The position numbers were made by a program, and so were the translations under genes. A stretch of 64,000 nt of DNA from Nitrobacter sp051535235 (GTDB taxonomy: Bacteria; Pseudomonadota; Alphaproteobacteria; Rhizobiales; Xanthobacteraceae): the NCBI RefSeq assembly GCF_051535235.1, contig NZ_JBPPLZ010000002.1, positions 401,804 through 465,803 of the forward strand. The letters run 5' to 3'. The notes beneath the pieces are model-generated. The model was not told the DNA's origin and made no database searches. It was given only the letters and a program-made list of their open reading frames with translations. Of the stretch, positions 25,296-34,338 are shown piece after piece (position 1 is the first letter of the stretch; every line of letters starts with the position of its first letter).

Positions 25296-25493
25296 ATGAT
25301 GAGCGCTCACGCTGAGAAGGACGACCAGAAGAAAAGGGCGAAGACGAAGAAGGAGCTGGATGAGGAACTCGACCGTGGCCTGAGAGAGTCGTTTCCCGGC
25401 TCCGACCCGGTAAGCGTAACCCAACCGGCGCCCGCAAAGCCGATAAAGGACAGGCCGGCGGGCCGTCGCGAGAATCGCGGGGAGGACGGCTGA
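25296..25493 (+). CDS. Small conserved hypothetical protein with SFPGSDPVSVTQP motif
   Basis: A 65-residue, highly charged protein. A Lys/Glu-rich helix (KKRAKTKKELDEELDRGLRE) is followed by SFPGSDPVSVTQPAPAK and a basic tail. Rhizobiales encode many short proteins with an ESFPASDPVS motif, function unknown. AGGAG lies about 6 nt before the ATG at 25296; a second ATG is in frame at 25299. It is divergent from lldD. Confidence 0.7.
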   Translation: MMSAHAEKDDQKKRAKTKKELDEELDRGLRESFPGSDPVSVTQPAPAKPIKDRPAGRRENRGEDG

Positions 25494-25698
25494 GGTCGTT
25501 GGAAACGGGGATTTATGCGTCTTTTCCCGGGGAAGCCGTCATTTTTGTCGCCATATTCCGGTAACGATTCATTATATTTCTTGAAGTCGTTTTAGCTATC
25601 TGGGCGTTATAAGCGGCTTTGCGCTATGCTTGTCGTTCAACGATTCGGCGGACCAGCTTCAAGGCGGCGTGCGATTTGAGAGCGTCGTGGGGGGTAGG

Positions 25699-27045
25699 AT
25701 GAGCCGCAAGTATTTTGGAACCGACGGCATTCGCGGCCGCGCCAATGGCCTGATCACACCGGAACTGGCGATGAAGGTCGGGCAGGCGGCCGGGCTGGTG
25801 TTCCAGCGCGGCGAGTACCGTCACCGCGTCGTGATCGGAAAAGACACCCGACTTTCCGGCTACATGATCGAGTATGCGCTGGTTGCCGGCTTCACCTCGG
25901 TCGGTATGGACGTACTGCTGCTCGGCCCGATGCCGACTCCCGCGGTGGCGATGCTGACCAAGTCGATGCGCGCCGACCTCGGCGTCATGATCTCCGCCTC
26001 CCACAACCTGTTCGAGGACAACGGGATCAAGATGTTCGGGCCTCGGGGCTTCAAGCTGTCCGACGAAGTCGAAAAGAAGATCGAACAGTTGCTCGACGAA
26101 AACCTCGACAGGAAACTGGCCGAGAGCGCAAGCCTTGGCCGGGCTCGCCGCATCGACGGCGTGCACGATCGTTACATCGAATTCGCCAAGCGCACGCTGC
26201 CGCGCGAACTCAGCCTCGACGGGTTACGGGTGGTGATCGATTGCGCCAATGGCGCCGCCTACAAGGTGGTGCCGGAGGCGTTGTGGGAACTGGGCGCGGA
26301 CGTCATTCCGATCGGTGTCGAGCCCGACGGCTTCAACATCAACAAGGAATGCGGCTCCACCGCGCCGGAAGCGCTGTGCCGCAAGGTCCGCGAGATGCGC
26401 GGCGACATCGGTATCGCGCTCGACGGTGACGCCGACCGCGTCATCATTGTCGACGAGCGCGGCCATGTGGTCGACGGCGATCAGCTTCTCGCCGTGATCG
26501 CGCAAAGCTGGAAGGAAGACGGTCGGCTTACCAAGCCCGGCATCGTCGCCACCGTGATGTCGAATTTGGGTCTTGAGCGTTTCCTTGAAGGGCACGAGCT
26601 GTCGCTGGTGCGGACGCCGGTGGGCGATCGCTATGTGCTCGAGCAGATGCTGAAGCACGGCTACAATCTGGGCGGCGAGCAGTCCGGCCACATCATCCTG
26701 TCGGATTATGCGACCACGGGAGACGGCTTCGTGTCCGCGCTTCAGGTGCTCGCCGTGGTGCAGAAATTCGGCCGTCCTGTCTCGGAAGTCTGTCACAGGT
26801 TCGAGCCGCTGCCGCAGATCCTGAAGAACTTCCGTTATCGCAGCGGCAAGCCGCTGGATCGGGCCGAGGTCAAGTCGGCGATCACCGCGGGCGAGAAGCG
26901 CCTCAATGGCCACGGCCGCCTGCTGGTTCGTTCCTCCGGAACCGAACCGGTCATCCGCGTAATGGGCGAGGGCGACGACCGTGTGCTGGTCGAAGAGGTC
27001 GTTGACACCATCGTTTCGGCACTGGGCGGCCCAGCCGCGGCGTGA
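25699..27045 (+). CDS. glmM: Phosphoglucosamine mutase
   Basis: The product has 448 residues, the usual length for the family. It converts glucosamine-6-phosphate to glucosamine-1-phosphate for UDP-GlcNAc, peptidoglycan and lipid A. It begins RKYFGTDGIRGRAN. The phosphoserine is Ser101 in MISASHN, the metal loop is DGDADR, the sugar loop is GGEQSGH and the phosphate site is RSSGTEPVIRVM. The ATG at 25699 follows GGGGGTAGG. In many Rhizobiales glmM follows ftsH or folP; neither is here. Confidence 0.95.
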   Translation: MSRKYFGTDGIRGRANGLITPELAMKVGQAAGLVFQRGEYRHRVVIGKDTRLSGYMIEYALVAGFTSVGMDVLLLGPMPTPAVAMLTKSMRADLGVMISASHNLFEDNGIKMFGPRGFKLSDEVEKKIEQLLDENLDRKLAESASLGRARRIDGVHDRYIEFAKRTLPRELSLDGLRVVIDCANGAAYKVVPEALWELGADVIPIGVEPDGFNINKECGSTAPEALCRKVREMRGDIGIALDGDADRVIIVDERGHVVDGDQLLAVIAQSWKEDGRLTKPGIVATVMSNLGLERFLEGHELSLVRTPVGDRYVLEQMLKHGYNLGGEQSGHIILSDYATTGDGFVSALQVLAVVQKFGRPVSEVCHRFEPLPQILKNFRYRSGKPLDRAEVKSAITAGEKRLNGHGRLLVRSSGTEPVIRVMGEGDDRVLVEEVVDTIVSALGGPAAA

Positions 27046-27177
27046 ATCCGCCGAAAGTCTGATCGCGGTTCCGCCGCGAACACTTGCCGGTGCAGCCCTG
27101 CTATAATTTATTGTCGCTGGTCGACGGGGCGTCTCGCGTCGTAACAGGCGGCGCTCGTAAACAATCCGGAATCTGTC

Positions 27178-28425
27178 GTGGACAAACCTGTCATCGCCTC
27201 CGAGGAAACACTGGTCGCGCCAGTCGTGGTTCCCGCGGCTCCCGAAAAAGCGGCCATTGGCCCTGCCTATCTCGTCCTCGGCGGCATCAGCTTCTCGCAT
27301 TTTCTCAACGACACGATGCAGTCGCTGATTCCCTCGGTCTACCCGATCCTGAAGGAGAACTACGCGCTCGACTTCGCACAGATCGGCATGATCACGCTGG
27401 CATTCCAGGTGACCGCGTCGCTGCTGCAGCCCGTGGTCGGATATGTCACCGACAGGAAAGCGCAGCCTTTTTCGCTCGCCATCGGCATGGGCTCAACTTT
27501 CGTCGGATTGCTGTTGCTGAGCGTGGCGCATGTCTACGGGATGATCCTGATTTCCGCAGGGCTCATCGGTCTGGGATCGGCGGTGTTCCATCCGGAGTCC
27601 GCGCGCATCGCGCGAATGGCGTCGGGCGGCCGCTACGGATTTGCGCAGTCGGTTTTTCAGGTCGGCGGGAATTTCGGCTCCGCGATGGGACCGGTGCTGG
27701 CGGCGCTGATCATCGTGCCGTTCGGGCAGCCGAGCATCGCGTGGTTCTCATCGATCGCCTTCGTCGCGATCGTTCTGCTGTTTCAGATCGGTCGCTGGTA
27801 CAAGCCGCGGATTGCGCCGCGCCGCAGCGCCATGCAAGCTCGCTCGCCGGAGGCGCCGACGCCCGCACGAACCGCGGTCGCGCTGGCGATCCTGATCGTG
27901 CTGGTGTTCTCGAAATTCATCTACATGTCGAGTCTCACGAGTTACTACACCTTTTATCTCATCGAGAGATTTCACGTCTCGACGCAGACCTCGCAACTGC
28001 TGCTGTTCGTGTTTCTCGCCGCGGTGGCTGTCGGCGTGTATTTCGGCGGCCCGCTCGGCGATCGCTTCGGACGACGCTATGTGATCTGGTTGTCTATCCT
28101 CGGAGTGCTGCCGTTCACGCTGCTGCTGCCGTTTGCAAATCTTCCCGGCACCGTGGCGTTGACCGTGATCATCGGCCTCATCATCTCATCGGCGATGCCG
28201 GCGATCATCGTGTTCGCGCAGGAATTGATGCCGCATCGGCTCGGCATGATCTCGGGAATGTTCTTCGGTTTCGCGTTCGGCGCCGCGGGAATCGGCGCAG
28301 CGATCCTCGGCGAGGTCGCGGACGCGAAGGGGATCGAGTTCGTCTATCGAACCTGCGCGTTCCTGCCCGCGATCGGCCTGCTTGCGATGTTCCTGCCGAA
28401 GATGCCGAGAACCCATCACGGCTGA
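27178..28425 (+). CDS. MFS exporter, fosmidomycin-resistance (Fsr) type
   Basis: The product has 415 residues with 12 predicted membrane helices. The signature start of Fsr proteins is present (GGISFSHFLNDTMQSLIPS, then YPILKENYALDFAQIG), together with VVGYVTDRKAQP, FHPESARIARMASGGRYGFAQ and GPLGDRFGRRYVIW. Fsr proteins export fosmidomycin in E. coli; the natural substrate is unknown. The start is GTG at 27178, which gives MDKPVIASEE. It is a stand-alone gene after glmM. Confidence 0.88.
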   Translation: MDKPVIASEETLVAPVVVPAAPEKAAIGPAYLVLGGISFSHFLNDTMQSLIPSVYPILKENYALDFAQIGMITLAFQVTASLLQPVVGYVTDRKAQPFSLAIGMGSTFVGLLLLSVAHVYGMILISAGLIGLGSAVFHPESARIARMASGGRYGFAQSVFQVGGNFGSAMGPVLAALIIVPFGQPSIAWFSSIAFVAIVLLFQIGRWYKPRIAPRRSAMQARSPEAPTPARTAVALAILIVLVFSKFIYMSSLTSYYTFYLIERFHVSTQTSQLLLFVFLAAVAVGVYFGGPLGDRFGRRYVIWLSILGVLPFTLLLPFANLPGTVALTVIIGLIISSAMPAIIVFAQELMPHRLGMISGMFFGFAFGAAGIGAAILGEVADAKGIEFVYRTCAFLPAIGLLAMFLPKMPRTHHG

Positions 28426-28636
28426 TCGCCGCCGCGGGGCTTTTGTCAACGAACTGTTAGCAGGTGTGGCAGCACCGCGGCATTTGCGCCGCCGATTTTT
28501 AATCCAGCGTGAAAATGCTCACCGAATATCAACCTTAAAAATTAGGGTTAAGCGGCGCTTAAGCATTTGGTGTCATCGTCCGTCCGATTTCGGGAGTGGG
28601 GCCTTCGCCGCCTCACCGGACAAAGGGACGAAGCTG

Positions 28637-29488
28637 ATGCGTAGAGTTAGATTTCTCCTTGCCGCGGGAGCGGCATCACTGTTGTCATCGGCCGCCTTCG
28701 CCGCCGACATGCCTCTCGCGCCCCCGCCGTATTCCCCGCCGCCGGCCGCGGATTTCGGCGGCTGGTATCTGCGGGGCGATATCGGATTCAGCAATCAGCA
28801 TGTGAAGAACATCGCGATGGCGGATGGTCGCAACGCTCAACTGCTGTCGCTGAACGAGACCACCGCTTTCGATGCCGCCGGCATCTACGGCGTCGGCGTC
28901 GGCTATCAGTTCAACAACTGGTTCCGTGGCGACATCACCGGCCAGTATCGTGGCAATTCGAATTTCAAGGGCACTGATCTGGTGACCTTTCCGGCTGGCG
29001 GCGGCGTCATCGGAAACGGCATCAACAACTATAACGCCACCAAGTCGGAATGGCTGGTGATGGCCAACGGCTATGTCGATCTCGGCACCTGGTGGTGCGT
29101 CACGCCGTTCATCGGCGCCGGCGCCGGCATGGCACGCGTGACCATCGCGAATTATACCGATACCGGTTCGGTCGACAATAACGGAGTCGGCCCTGGCACG
29201 TTCCCGAGCTATGCGAGCGCGCCGTCCGCCTCGAAGTGGAATTTCGCGTGGGCAGCGCACGCCGGTCTGGCTTACCATGTCAACCCCGGCCTCACGCTTG
29301 AACTGGCCTACAGCTACGTCAATCTCGGTTCAGGAACGACGGGCCCCGTGTCTGATTACCAGGGGTTCACGCGGGGCGTTCCGATGCAGTTCCATGACAT
29401 CACCTCGCATGACGTGAAGCTAGGCGTGCGTTGGGATCTCGATAGCCCGCCGGTCTATGCGCCGCCGCCGTTGATCACCAAGGGCTGA
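28637..29488 (+). CDS. Outer-membrane beta-barrel protein (Omp25/Omp31-like)
   Basis: The product has 283 residues. A signal peptide (MRRVRFLLAAGAASLLSSAA, cleaved near FAAD) leads into a Pro-rich linker and then a beta-barrel that begins GWYLRGDIGFSNQ. Alternating hydrophobic strands follow, including YGVGVGYQFNNWFRGDITGQY and ITSHDVKLGVRWDL. The C-terminus has the PPPLITKG extension often seen in Bradyrhizobium-group porin-like proteins. The start follows an AGGGACG region. Role: abundant structural outer-membrane protein of uncertain transport activity. Confidence 0.85.
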   Translation: MRRVRFLLAAGAASLLSSAAFAADMPLAPPPYSPPPAADFGGWYLRGDIGFSNQHVKNIAMADGRNAQLLSLNETTAFDAAGIYGVGVGYQFNNWFRGDITGQYRGNSNFKGTDLVTFPAGGGVIGNGINNYNATKSEWLVMANGYVDLGTWWCVTPFIGAGAGMARVTIANYTDTGSVDNNGVGPGTFPSYASAPSASKWNFAWAAHAGLAYHVNPGLTLELAYSYVNLGSGTTGPVSDYQGFTRGVPMQFHDITSHDVKLGVRWDLDSPPVYAPPPLITKG

Positions 29489-29512
29489 GACTACTCTCCC
29501 TTAATACTTCTT

Positions 29513-29543
29513 AACGGCGCGGACGTTGTCCGCGCCGTTTTGT
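29513..29543 (+). terminator. Intrinsic terminator after the beta-barrel gene
   Basis: A perfect 12-bp stem, AACGGCGCGGAC (29513-29524) with GTCCGCGCCGTT (29528-29539), has a GTT loop and TTTGTTT. Confidence 0.92.
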
Positions 29544-29660
29544 TTGCGGATGTGCGATCGACAACGCGTCAAATATGCGTCCACGGCGTCGCGCGACAAC
29601 GATTGATTAAGGTTAACAGGCGATGATTGCGTCAACCAAGCGGCGGCGATGGAGTTTGCA

Positions 29661-30497
29661 ATGCGTCGATTTCTAGTGGCGGCAGTCATCTTCGGGACGG
29701 CGCAGGGCGCATACGCAGCCGACATGCCCGACCTTCCGGTTCTGCGCGGATCGCTGCCGGAGGGGCTCAGCACCGTTCGCACGGTATGGCAGGGCTATTA
29801 CATCGGCGGGCAGGCGGGGTACGGATCTGCCGACATGGATTTCAGTCGCGCCAATTCCGGGCAGACCGCGCGGCTGCTCGAGAACACCGTGATCCAGAAC
29901 GGCATGCAGGTGTCACAGTGGCCGATCGGTATCGGTAAATCGTCGCAACAAAATGAAGCCTTCGGCGGCTTCGTGGGTTACAACAGCCAATGGGATGATG
30001 TCGTCATCGGTGTCGAAGCCAGCTACATGCATGGCAGGTTTTTCGGCAGCCAGTCTGCCACGGTTAGCCGCGTCTCCGGCGCTGCTCTTAGCGACAATAA
30101 TTTCCACGCCGTCGATGTGACGTCGACGGCGTCGCAGGAAATCACCGACATGGGGACGTTGCGGGCCAGAGCGGGTTACATCGTGGGCAGCTTCCTGCCT
30201 TATATGTTCGGCGGTGTCGCGCTGGGCAATGCCGACATCGTCCGCGCGGTGACCATCACGGACTCGTGGGGGCCGACGCAGGCCGATGCGGTTGCACCAG
30301 GTGCTGCGACTGCAACGCTCTCCGCCGACACCACGCAACACAATCATCTGCTCGTCGGCTATAGCGCCGGTGTCGGCGTCGACGTGGCGCTGGTGGCCGG
30401 GTTGTTCCTGCGAGCGGAGTGGGAGTACGCACGGTTCACGGGTGTGGTCGACACCAGCATCAACACGGTGCGCGCCGGCGTTGGCTACAAGTTCTGA
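29661..30497 (+). CDS. Outer-membrane beta-barrel protein, second
   Basis: The product has 278 residues. A signal peptide (MRRFLVAAVIFGTAQGAYA) is followed by AADMPDLPVLRG and a barrel domain beginning WQGYYIGGQAGYGSADMDF. VGYNSQWDDVVIGVEASYMHG and a C-terminal RAGVGYKF, with the terminal Phe used by the BAM machinery, support an Omp25/31-type barrel. GGAG lies 6 nt before the ATG at 29661, which makes it a better start than ATG 29649. It is related to the preceding barrel gene only in fold. Confidence 0.82.
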   Translation: MRRFLVAAVIFGTAQGAYAADMPDLPVLRGSLPEGLSTVRTVWQGYYIGGQAGYGSADMDFSRANSGQTARLLENTVIQNGMQVSQWPIGIGKSSQQNEAFGGFVGYNSQWDDVVIGVEASYMHGRFFGSQSATVSRVSGAALSDNNFHAVDVTSTASQEITDMGTLRARAGYIVGSFLPYMFGGVALGNADIVRAVTITDSWGPTQADAVAPGAATATLSADTTQHNHLLVGYSAGVGVDVALVAGLFLRAEWEYARFTGVVDTSINTVRAGVGYKF

Positions 30498-30700
30498 TCG
30501 CGAACGGCGTATGAAAGCGCTTCGATCTCGCCTTCGAAGCGAGGCCTGCGCGGCTCTTTCGATGGGCGAGCGCATCGGCAGTACGTTTCCATCCGGCATG
30601 TTCCCTTCATTCTCGGATCGTTGGGCTGTTTTCCGGGTGACGGAACCGGAACGGTGGTGAATGCCGCTCGTTGATTCCATCCCTAGAGATGGAGCAACGC

Positions 30701-31075
30701 ATGCAATCCCGACTGACTTTCTCCGCAGTTGTCGCTGCAACCGTCATCAGTTTGCTTGCATTGAGCGCTTATGGCGCGGGTATTGGTGGCCCGGGTGCGA
30801 CCGGAGGCGGATCCGCAGGCATGCCGAGCGCGGGCTCGGTGAATAATCAGAACTCGGGTTCGACTGGTATCCAGTCGGCGCCCGGCGGTTCCTCGACGAC
30901 CGCCACGGGCACCGGTTTGAACGGATCGCCGGGCACGACCGGCACAGGAACTGGAAATCAGTCTGGCGTTCCTAACACCTCCGCGCCCGGGCACATCGGT
31001 GCCGGTGCGTCGCCGAGCGGTCTGCCCGGCGATGATCCCAACGCGCCGGGATATCCCGGCCGCGTCGGTAACTAG
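30701..31075 (+). CDS. Gly/Ser/Thr-rich secreted protein
   Basis: The product has 124 residues. A signal peptide (MQSRLTFSAVVAATVISLLA, to about SAYG) precedes a low-complexity region rich in Gly, Ser, Thr, Asn and Pro (GGPGATGGGSAGMPS, TGTGLNGSPGTTGTGTGNQ), ending DDPNAPGYPGRVGN. GGAG lies 6 nt before the start. There is no recognised domain; a periplasmic or surface location is likely. Confidence 0.65.
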   Translation: MQSRLTFSAVVAATVISLLALSAYGAGIGGPGATGGGSAGMPSAGSVNNQNSGSTGIQSAPGGSSTTATGTGLNGSPGTTGTGTGNQSGVPNTSAPGHIGAGASPSGLPGDDPNAPGYPGRVGN

Positions 31076-31100
31076 CGCATTGATGATCGGGTACGCGATC

Positions 31101-31128
31101 GACGCTGTAGGTCGGACGCTGTAGGTCG
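31101..31128. repeat. Perfect 14-bp tandem duplication
   Basis: GACGCTGTAGGTCG occurs twice head to tail (31101-31114 and 31115-31128) in the gap before serC. Slippage or a binding-site duplication could explain it. Confidence 0.6.
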
Positions 31129-31289
31129 TGGGGTCATGATGAAGCCGGACGCGCCGGGGGGACGCCACTCCGCTCGCCTCGCACACGCTCGTGGCGTTCC
31201 TTCCCATGACGGCCAGGGAGCCGTCTGGCGCGACCGTCGGCCGGAATATCCTTGACGAAAGCGAGTGATTCCCATATCCCCAGCGGCGG

Positions 31290-31334
31290 GACACCTCCCC
31301 CCAACGGGAGGCTTGCTATCTGGAAGGATAGATC
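31290..31334 (+). promoter_or_regulatory. Structured leader of serC-serA (serC-motif-like)
   Basis: Two adjacent hairpins precede the serC ATG. The first is CCTCCC (31294-31299) with GGGAGG (31306-31311). The second is CTATC (31316-31320) with GATAG (31327-31331), whose loop TGGAAG contains part of the ribosome-binding site. A conserved serC RNA motif is known upstream of serC-serA in Alphaproteobacteria. This leader has the right position, but I could not test it against the covariance model. Confidence 0.5.
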
Positions 31335-32507
31335 ATGACCGTTGCGAAGCCCGCTTCGCGGCCGACTGTGCCGCATTTCTCTTCCGGCCCCTGCGCCAAG
31401 CGTCCCGGCTGGACCCCCCAAAATCTCAAGGACGCAGCCCTCGGCCGTTCGCATCGCGCGAAGATCGGCAAGACCAGGCTCAAGCTCGCGATCGACCTGA
31501 CTCGCGAGGTTCTGGAAATTCCATCCGACTACAAGGTCGGCATCGTGCCGGCGTCGGATACCGGCGCGGTGGAGATGGCGCTGTGGTCGCTGCTCGGCGC
31601 GCGACCCGTCACCATGATCGCATGGGAATCCTTCGGCGAAGGCTGGGTCACCGATGTCGTCAAGCAGTTGAAGCTCAAGGACGTCACGACGCTGAAGGCG
31701 GGCTATGGCGAACTGCCTGATCTCTCCAGGGTCGATCAAGCCTCCGATATCGTTTTCACCTGGAACGGCACCACCTCTGGCGTGCGCGTGCCGAACGCCG
31801 ACTGGATCAGCGCTTCGCGCGAAGGTCTCACGATCTGCGACGCGACTTCGGCTGCATTCGCCCAGCCGCTCGATTGGGCCAAGCTCGATGTCGTGACCTT
31901 CTCCTGGCAGAAGGCGCTGGGCGGCGAGGGCGCGCACGGCATGCTGATCCTCAGCCCGCGCGCTGTGGCGCGGCTTGAAAGCTACACACCGCCATGGCCG
32001 ATGCCGAAAATCTTCCGCATCACCAAGGGCGGCAAGCTCATCCAGGGGATCTTCGAGGGCGAGACGATCAACACGCCATCGATGCTGTGCGTTGAAGATT
32101 ATCTCGACGCGCTGAATTGGGCGAAGTCGGTCGGTGGTCTCAATGGCATGATCGCGCGCGCGGACGCCAATGCCAAAGTGATCGCCGACTGGATAGCGAA
32201 AACGCCATGGATCGATTTTCTGGCGAAGGATCCGGCGATCCGCTCCAACACCTCGGTATGTCTCAAATTCACAGATCCCGCGATCACGTCGTTGCCGGCG
32301 GATGCGCAATCCGACTTCGTCAAGAAACTCGTCGCCGCTGTCGAGAAAGAGGGCGCAGGCTACGATTTCGCCTACTACCGCGATGCGCCGCCGGGCCTGC
32401 GCATCTGGTGCGGCGCCACGGTTGAGGCGAACGACGTTGCATTGCTGACGCGGTGGATCGACTGGGCCTTTGCCGAGACCAAGGCCTCGCTCGCAAAGGC
32501 GGCGTAG
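31335..32507 (+). CDS. serC: Phosphoserine aminotransferase
   Basis: The product has 390 residues. It converts 3-phosphohydroxypyruvate and glutamate to phosphoserine in serine synthesis, and also acts in PLP synthesis. The PLP lysine is Lys193 in FSWQKALGGEGAHG. FSSGPCAKRPGW at the N-terminus and the VPASDTGAVEMALWSLLG motif mark the alpha-proteobacterial longer type. GGAAGG in the second leader hairpin is the ribosome-binding site. serA follows after a 165-bp gap holding a palindromic repeat, and the two likely form one operon. Confidence 0.95.
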   Translation: MTVAKPASRPTVPHFSSGPCAKRPGWTPQNLKDAALGRSHRAKIGKTRLKLAIDLTREVLEIPSDYKVGIVPASDTGAVEMALWSLLGARPVTMIAWESFGEGWVTDVVKQLKLKDVTTLKAGYGELPDLSRVDQASDIVFTWNGTTSGVRVPNADWISASREGLTICDATSAAFAQPLDWAKLDVVTFSWQKALGGEGAHGMLILSPRAVARLESYTPPWPMPKIFRITKGGKLIQGIFEGETINTPSMLCVEDYLDALNWAKSVGGLNGMIARADANAKVIADWIAKTPWIDFLAKDPAIRSNTSVCLKFTDPAITSLPADAQSDFVKKLVAAVEKEGAGYDFAYYRDAPPGLRIWCGATVEANDVALLTRWIDWAFAETKASLAKAA

Positions 32508-32511
32508 GTTT

Positions 32512-32661
32512 TTCACCCTCCCCTAGACGGGGAGGATGGCGCACCGCAGGTGCGGCGGGGTGGGGTCATCTTCCCCCAATCGCCTCACACGAAATTCACA
32601 TTGATCGCTTCACCCCACCCCGGCGCCGCGCGCCGACCCTCCCCCTTCAGGGGAGGGTGAA
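32512..32661. repeat. Long palindromic repeat between serC and serA
   Basis: TTCACCCTCCCC at the left end pairs with GGGGAGGGTGAA at the right end. Inside lie smaller palindromes (CGCACCGCAGGTGCG; CGGCGCCGCGCGCCG) and GGGGTGGGGT near the left half against ACCCCACCCC in the right half. It closely resembles Bradyrhizobium-group intergenic repeats and fills nearly the whole serC-serA gap. Confidence 0.7.
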
Positions 32662-32672
32662 GGACAACACCC

Positions 32673-34262
32673 ATGACCAAACCCAAGGTTCTCATTTCCG
32701 ACGCATTGTCTCCGGCTGCCGTGCAGATCTTCAAGGATCGCGGCATCGAGGTCGATTTCCAGCCCGCGCTCGGCAAGGACAAAGAGAAGCTCGCCGAGAT
32801 CATCGGCAACTATGATGGCCTCGCCATCCGTTCGGCCACCAAGGCGACCGCGAAGATTCTCGCCAACGCAAAAAAACTGAAGGTGATCGGCCGTGCCGGC
32901 ATCGGCGTCGACAACGTCGAGATTCCGGCGGCGACGGCCAGGGGCGTCATCGTGATGAACACGCCGTTCGGCAATTCGATCACGACCGCCGAACATGCGA
33001 TCACCCTGATGCTGGCGCTGGCGCGCGAGATTCCCGCCGCCGATGCCTCGACCCAGGCCGGCAAGTGGGAAAAGAACCGTTTCATGGGCGTCGAGATCAC
33101 CGGCAAGGTTCTCGGCATCATCGGCTGCGGCAATATCGGCTCGATCGTCGCCGATCGCGCGCTCGGCCTGAAGATGAAAGTGATCGCGTTCGATCCGTTT
33201 CTGTCGCTGGAGCGTGCCAAGGACCTCGGCGTGGAGAAGGTCGAACTCGACGATCTGTTCAAGCGCGCCGACTTCATCACGCTGCACACGCCACTCACCG
33301 ACAAGACCCGTAACATCATCGACGCTGCCGCCATCGCCAGGATGAAGAAAGGCGTGCGTATCATCAACTGCGCGCGCGGCGGTCTGGTGGACGAGCAGGC
33401 GCTGGTCGATGCGCTCAATGCCAAGCAGGTCGCAGGTGCGGCGTTCGACGTGTTCGTCGAGGAACCGGCCACCAAGAATGTGCTGTTCGGTCATCCCAAC
33501 GTGATCTGCACGCCGCATCTCGGCGCCTCCACCACGGAAGCGCAGGAGAACGTCGCGCTGCAGGTCGCCGAGCAGATGTCGGACTATCTGCTCACCGGTG
33601 CGATCGCCAATGCCATCAACTTCCCCTCGATCACGGCGGAAGAGGCCCCGAAGCTGAAGCCATTCGTCGAGCTTGCGGAAAAGCTCGGCTCGTTCGCGGG
33701 CCAGCTCACGGAGAGCGGAATTTCCAAGGTGACCATCACCTATGAGGGGCAGGTCGCCGAAATGAAGATCAAGGCGCTGACTTCGGCGGCGCTGTCGGGC
33801 CTGCTGCGGCCGATGCTGGGCGATATCAACGTGGTGTCCGCTCCCGTCGTCGCCAAGGAGCGCGGCATGGTAGTGGACGAGGTGGTGCGCGCCGCGCAGA
33901 GCGACTACGAAAGTGTCATCACGGTGACGGTCGCCACCGAACAGCAGGAACGTTCGGTATCCGGCACGGTCTATGCCGACGGCAAGCCACGCCTTGTCGA
34001 TGTCAAGGGCATCCGCGTCGATGCCGAGTTTGGCAAGTCGATGATCTACGTCACCAACGAGGACAAGCCCGGCTTCATCGGCAAGTTCGCCTCGCTGCTC
34101 GGCGACGCAGGCGTTAACATCGCAACGTTCAATCTCGGTCGTCACAGCCAGGGCGGTGACGCCATCGCGCTGGTCGAGGTCGACGGCAACGTGCCGGAGA
34201 ACGTGCTCGCGAAGGTGAAGGCGCTGCCGCAGGTCAAGCAGGTGAAGTTACTGACGTTCTGA
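32673..34262 (+). CDS. serA: D-3-phosphoglycerate dehydrogenase
   Basis: The product has 529 residues. It oxidises 3-phosphoglycerate to 3-phosphohydroxypyruvate with NAD, the first step of serine synthesis. The NAD-binding motif is LGIIGCGNIGSIVADRA. Catalytic Arg, Glu and His are in NCARGGLVDE, VEEPATKN and TPHLGAST. An allosteric-substrate-binding domain and a C-terminal ACT domain follow (DKPGFIGKFASLLGDAGVNI, about residues 455-529), so serine feedback is likely. It is preceded by serC and probably co-transcribed with it. Confidence 0.95.
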   Translation: MTKPKVLISDALSPAAVQIFKDRGIEVDFQPALGKDKEKLAEIIGNYDGLAIRSATKATAKILANAKKLKVIGRAGIGVDNVEIPAATARGVIVMNTPFGNSITTAEHAITLMLALAREIPAADASTQAGKWEKNRFMGVEITGKVLGIIGCGNIGSIVADRALGLKMKVIAFDPFLSLERAKDLGVEKVELDDLFKRADFITLHTPLTDKTRNIIDAAAIARMKKGVRIINCARGGLVDEQALVDALNAKQVAGAAFDVFVEEPATKNVLFGHPNVICTPHLGASTTEAQENVALQVAEQMSDYLLTGAIANAINFPSITAEEAPKLKPFVELAEKLGSFAGQLTESGISKVTITYEGQVAEMKIKALTSAALSGLLRPMLGDINVVSAPVVAKERGMVVDEVVRAAQSDYESVITVTVATEQQERSVSGTVYADGKPRLVDVKGIRVDAEFGKSMIYVTNEDKPGFIGKFASLLGDAGVNIATFNLGRHSQGGDAIALVEVDGNVPENVLAKVKALPQVKQVKLLTF

Positions 34263-34338
34263 CGGCGAAAGGTCATTGGCGCGAAAATGCCAGCGCATCC
34301 GCCACGCCGCGGCGCCCGATCCGTGAAGGAGTTGCCTG

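Noticed and set aside
27084..28460. 458-residue plus-strand open frame over the Fsr-like gene
   Set aside because: It is out of frame with the 12-helix transporter, which has clear family motifs; the longer frame has none.
31076..31289. Possible small gene between the Gly-rich protein and serC
   Set aside because: Short frames here have no ribosome-binding site or protein-like composition; only the 14-bp duplication stands out.
32610..34145. 511-residue minus-strand open frame over serA
   Set aside because: Antisense shadow of serA with no recognised family.
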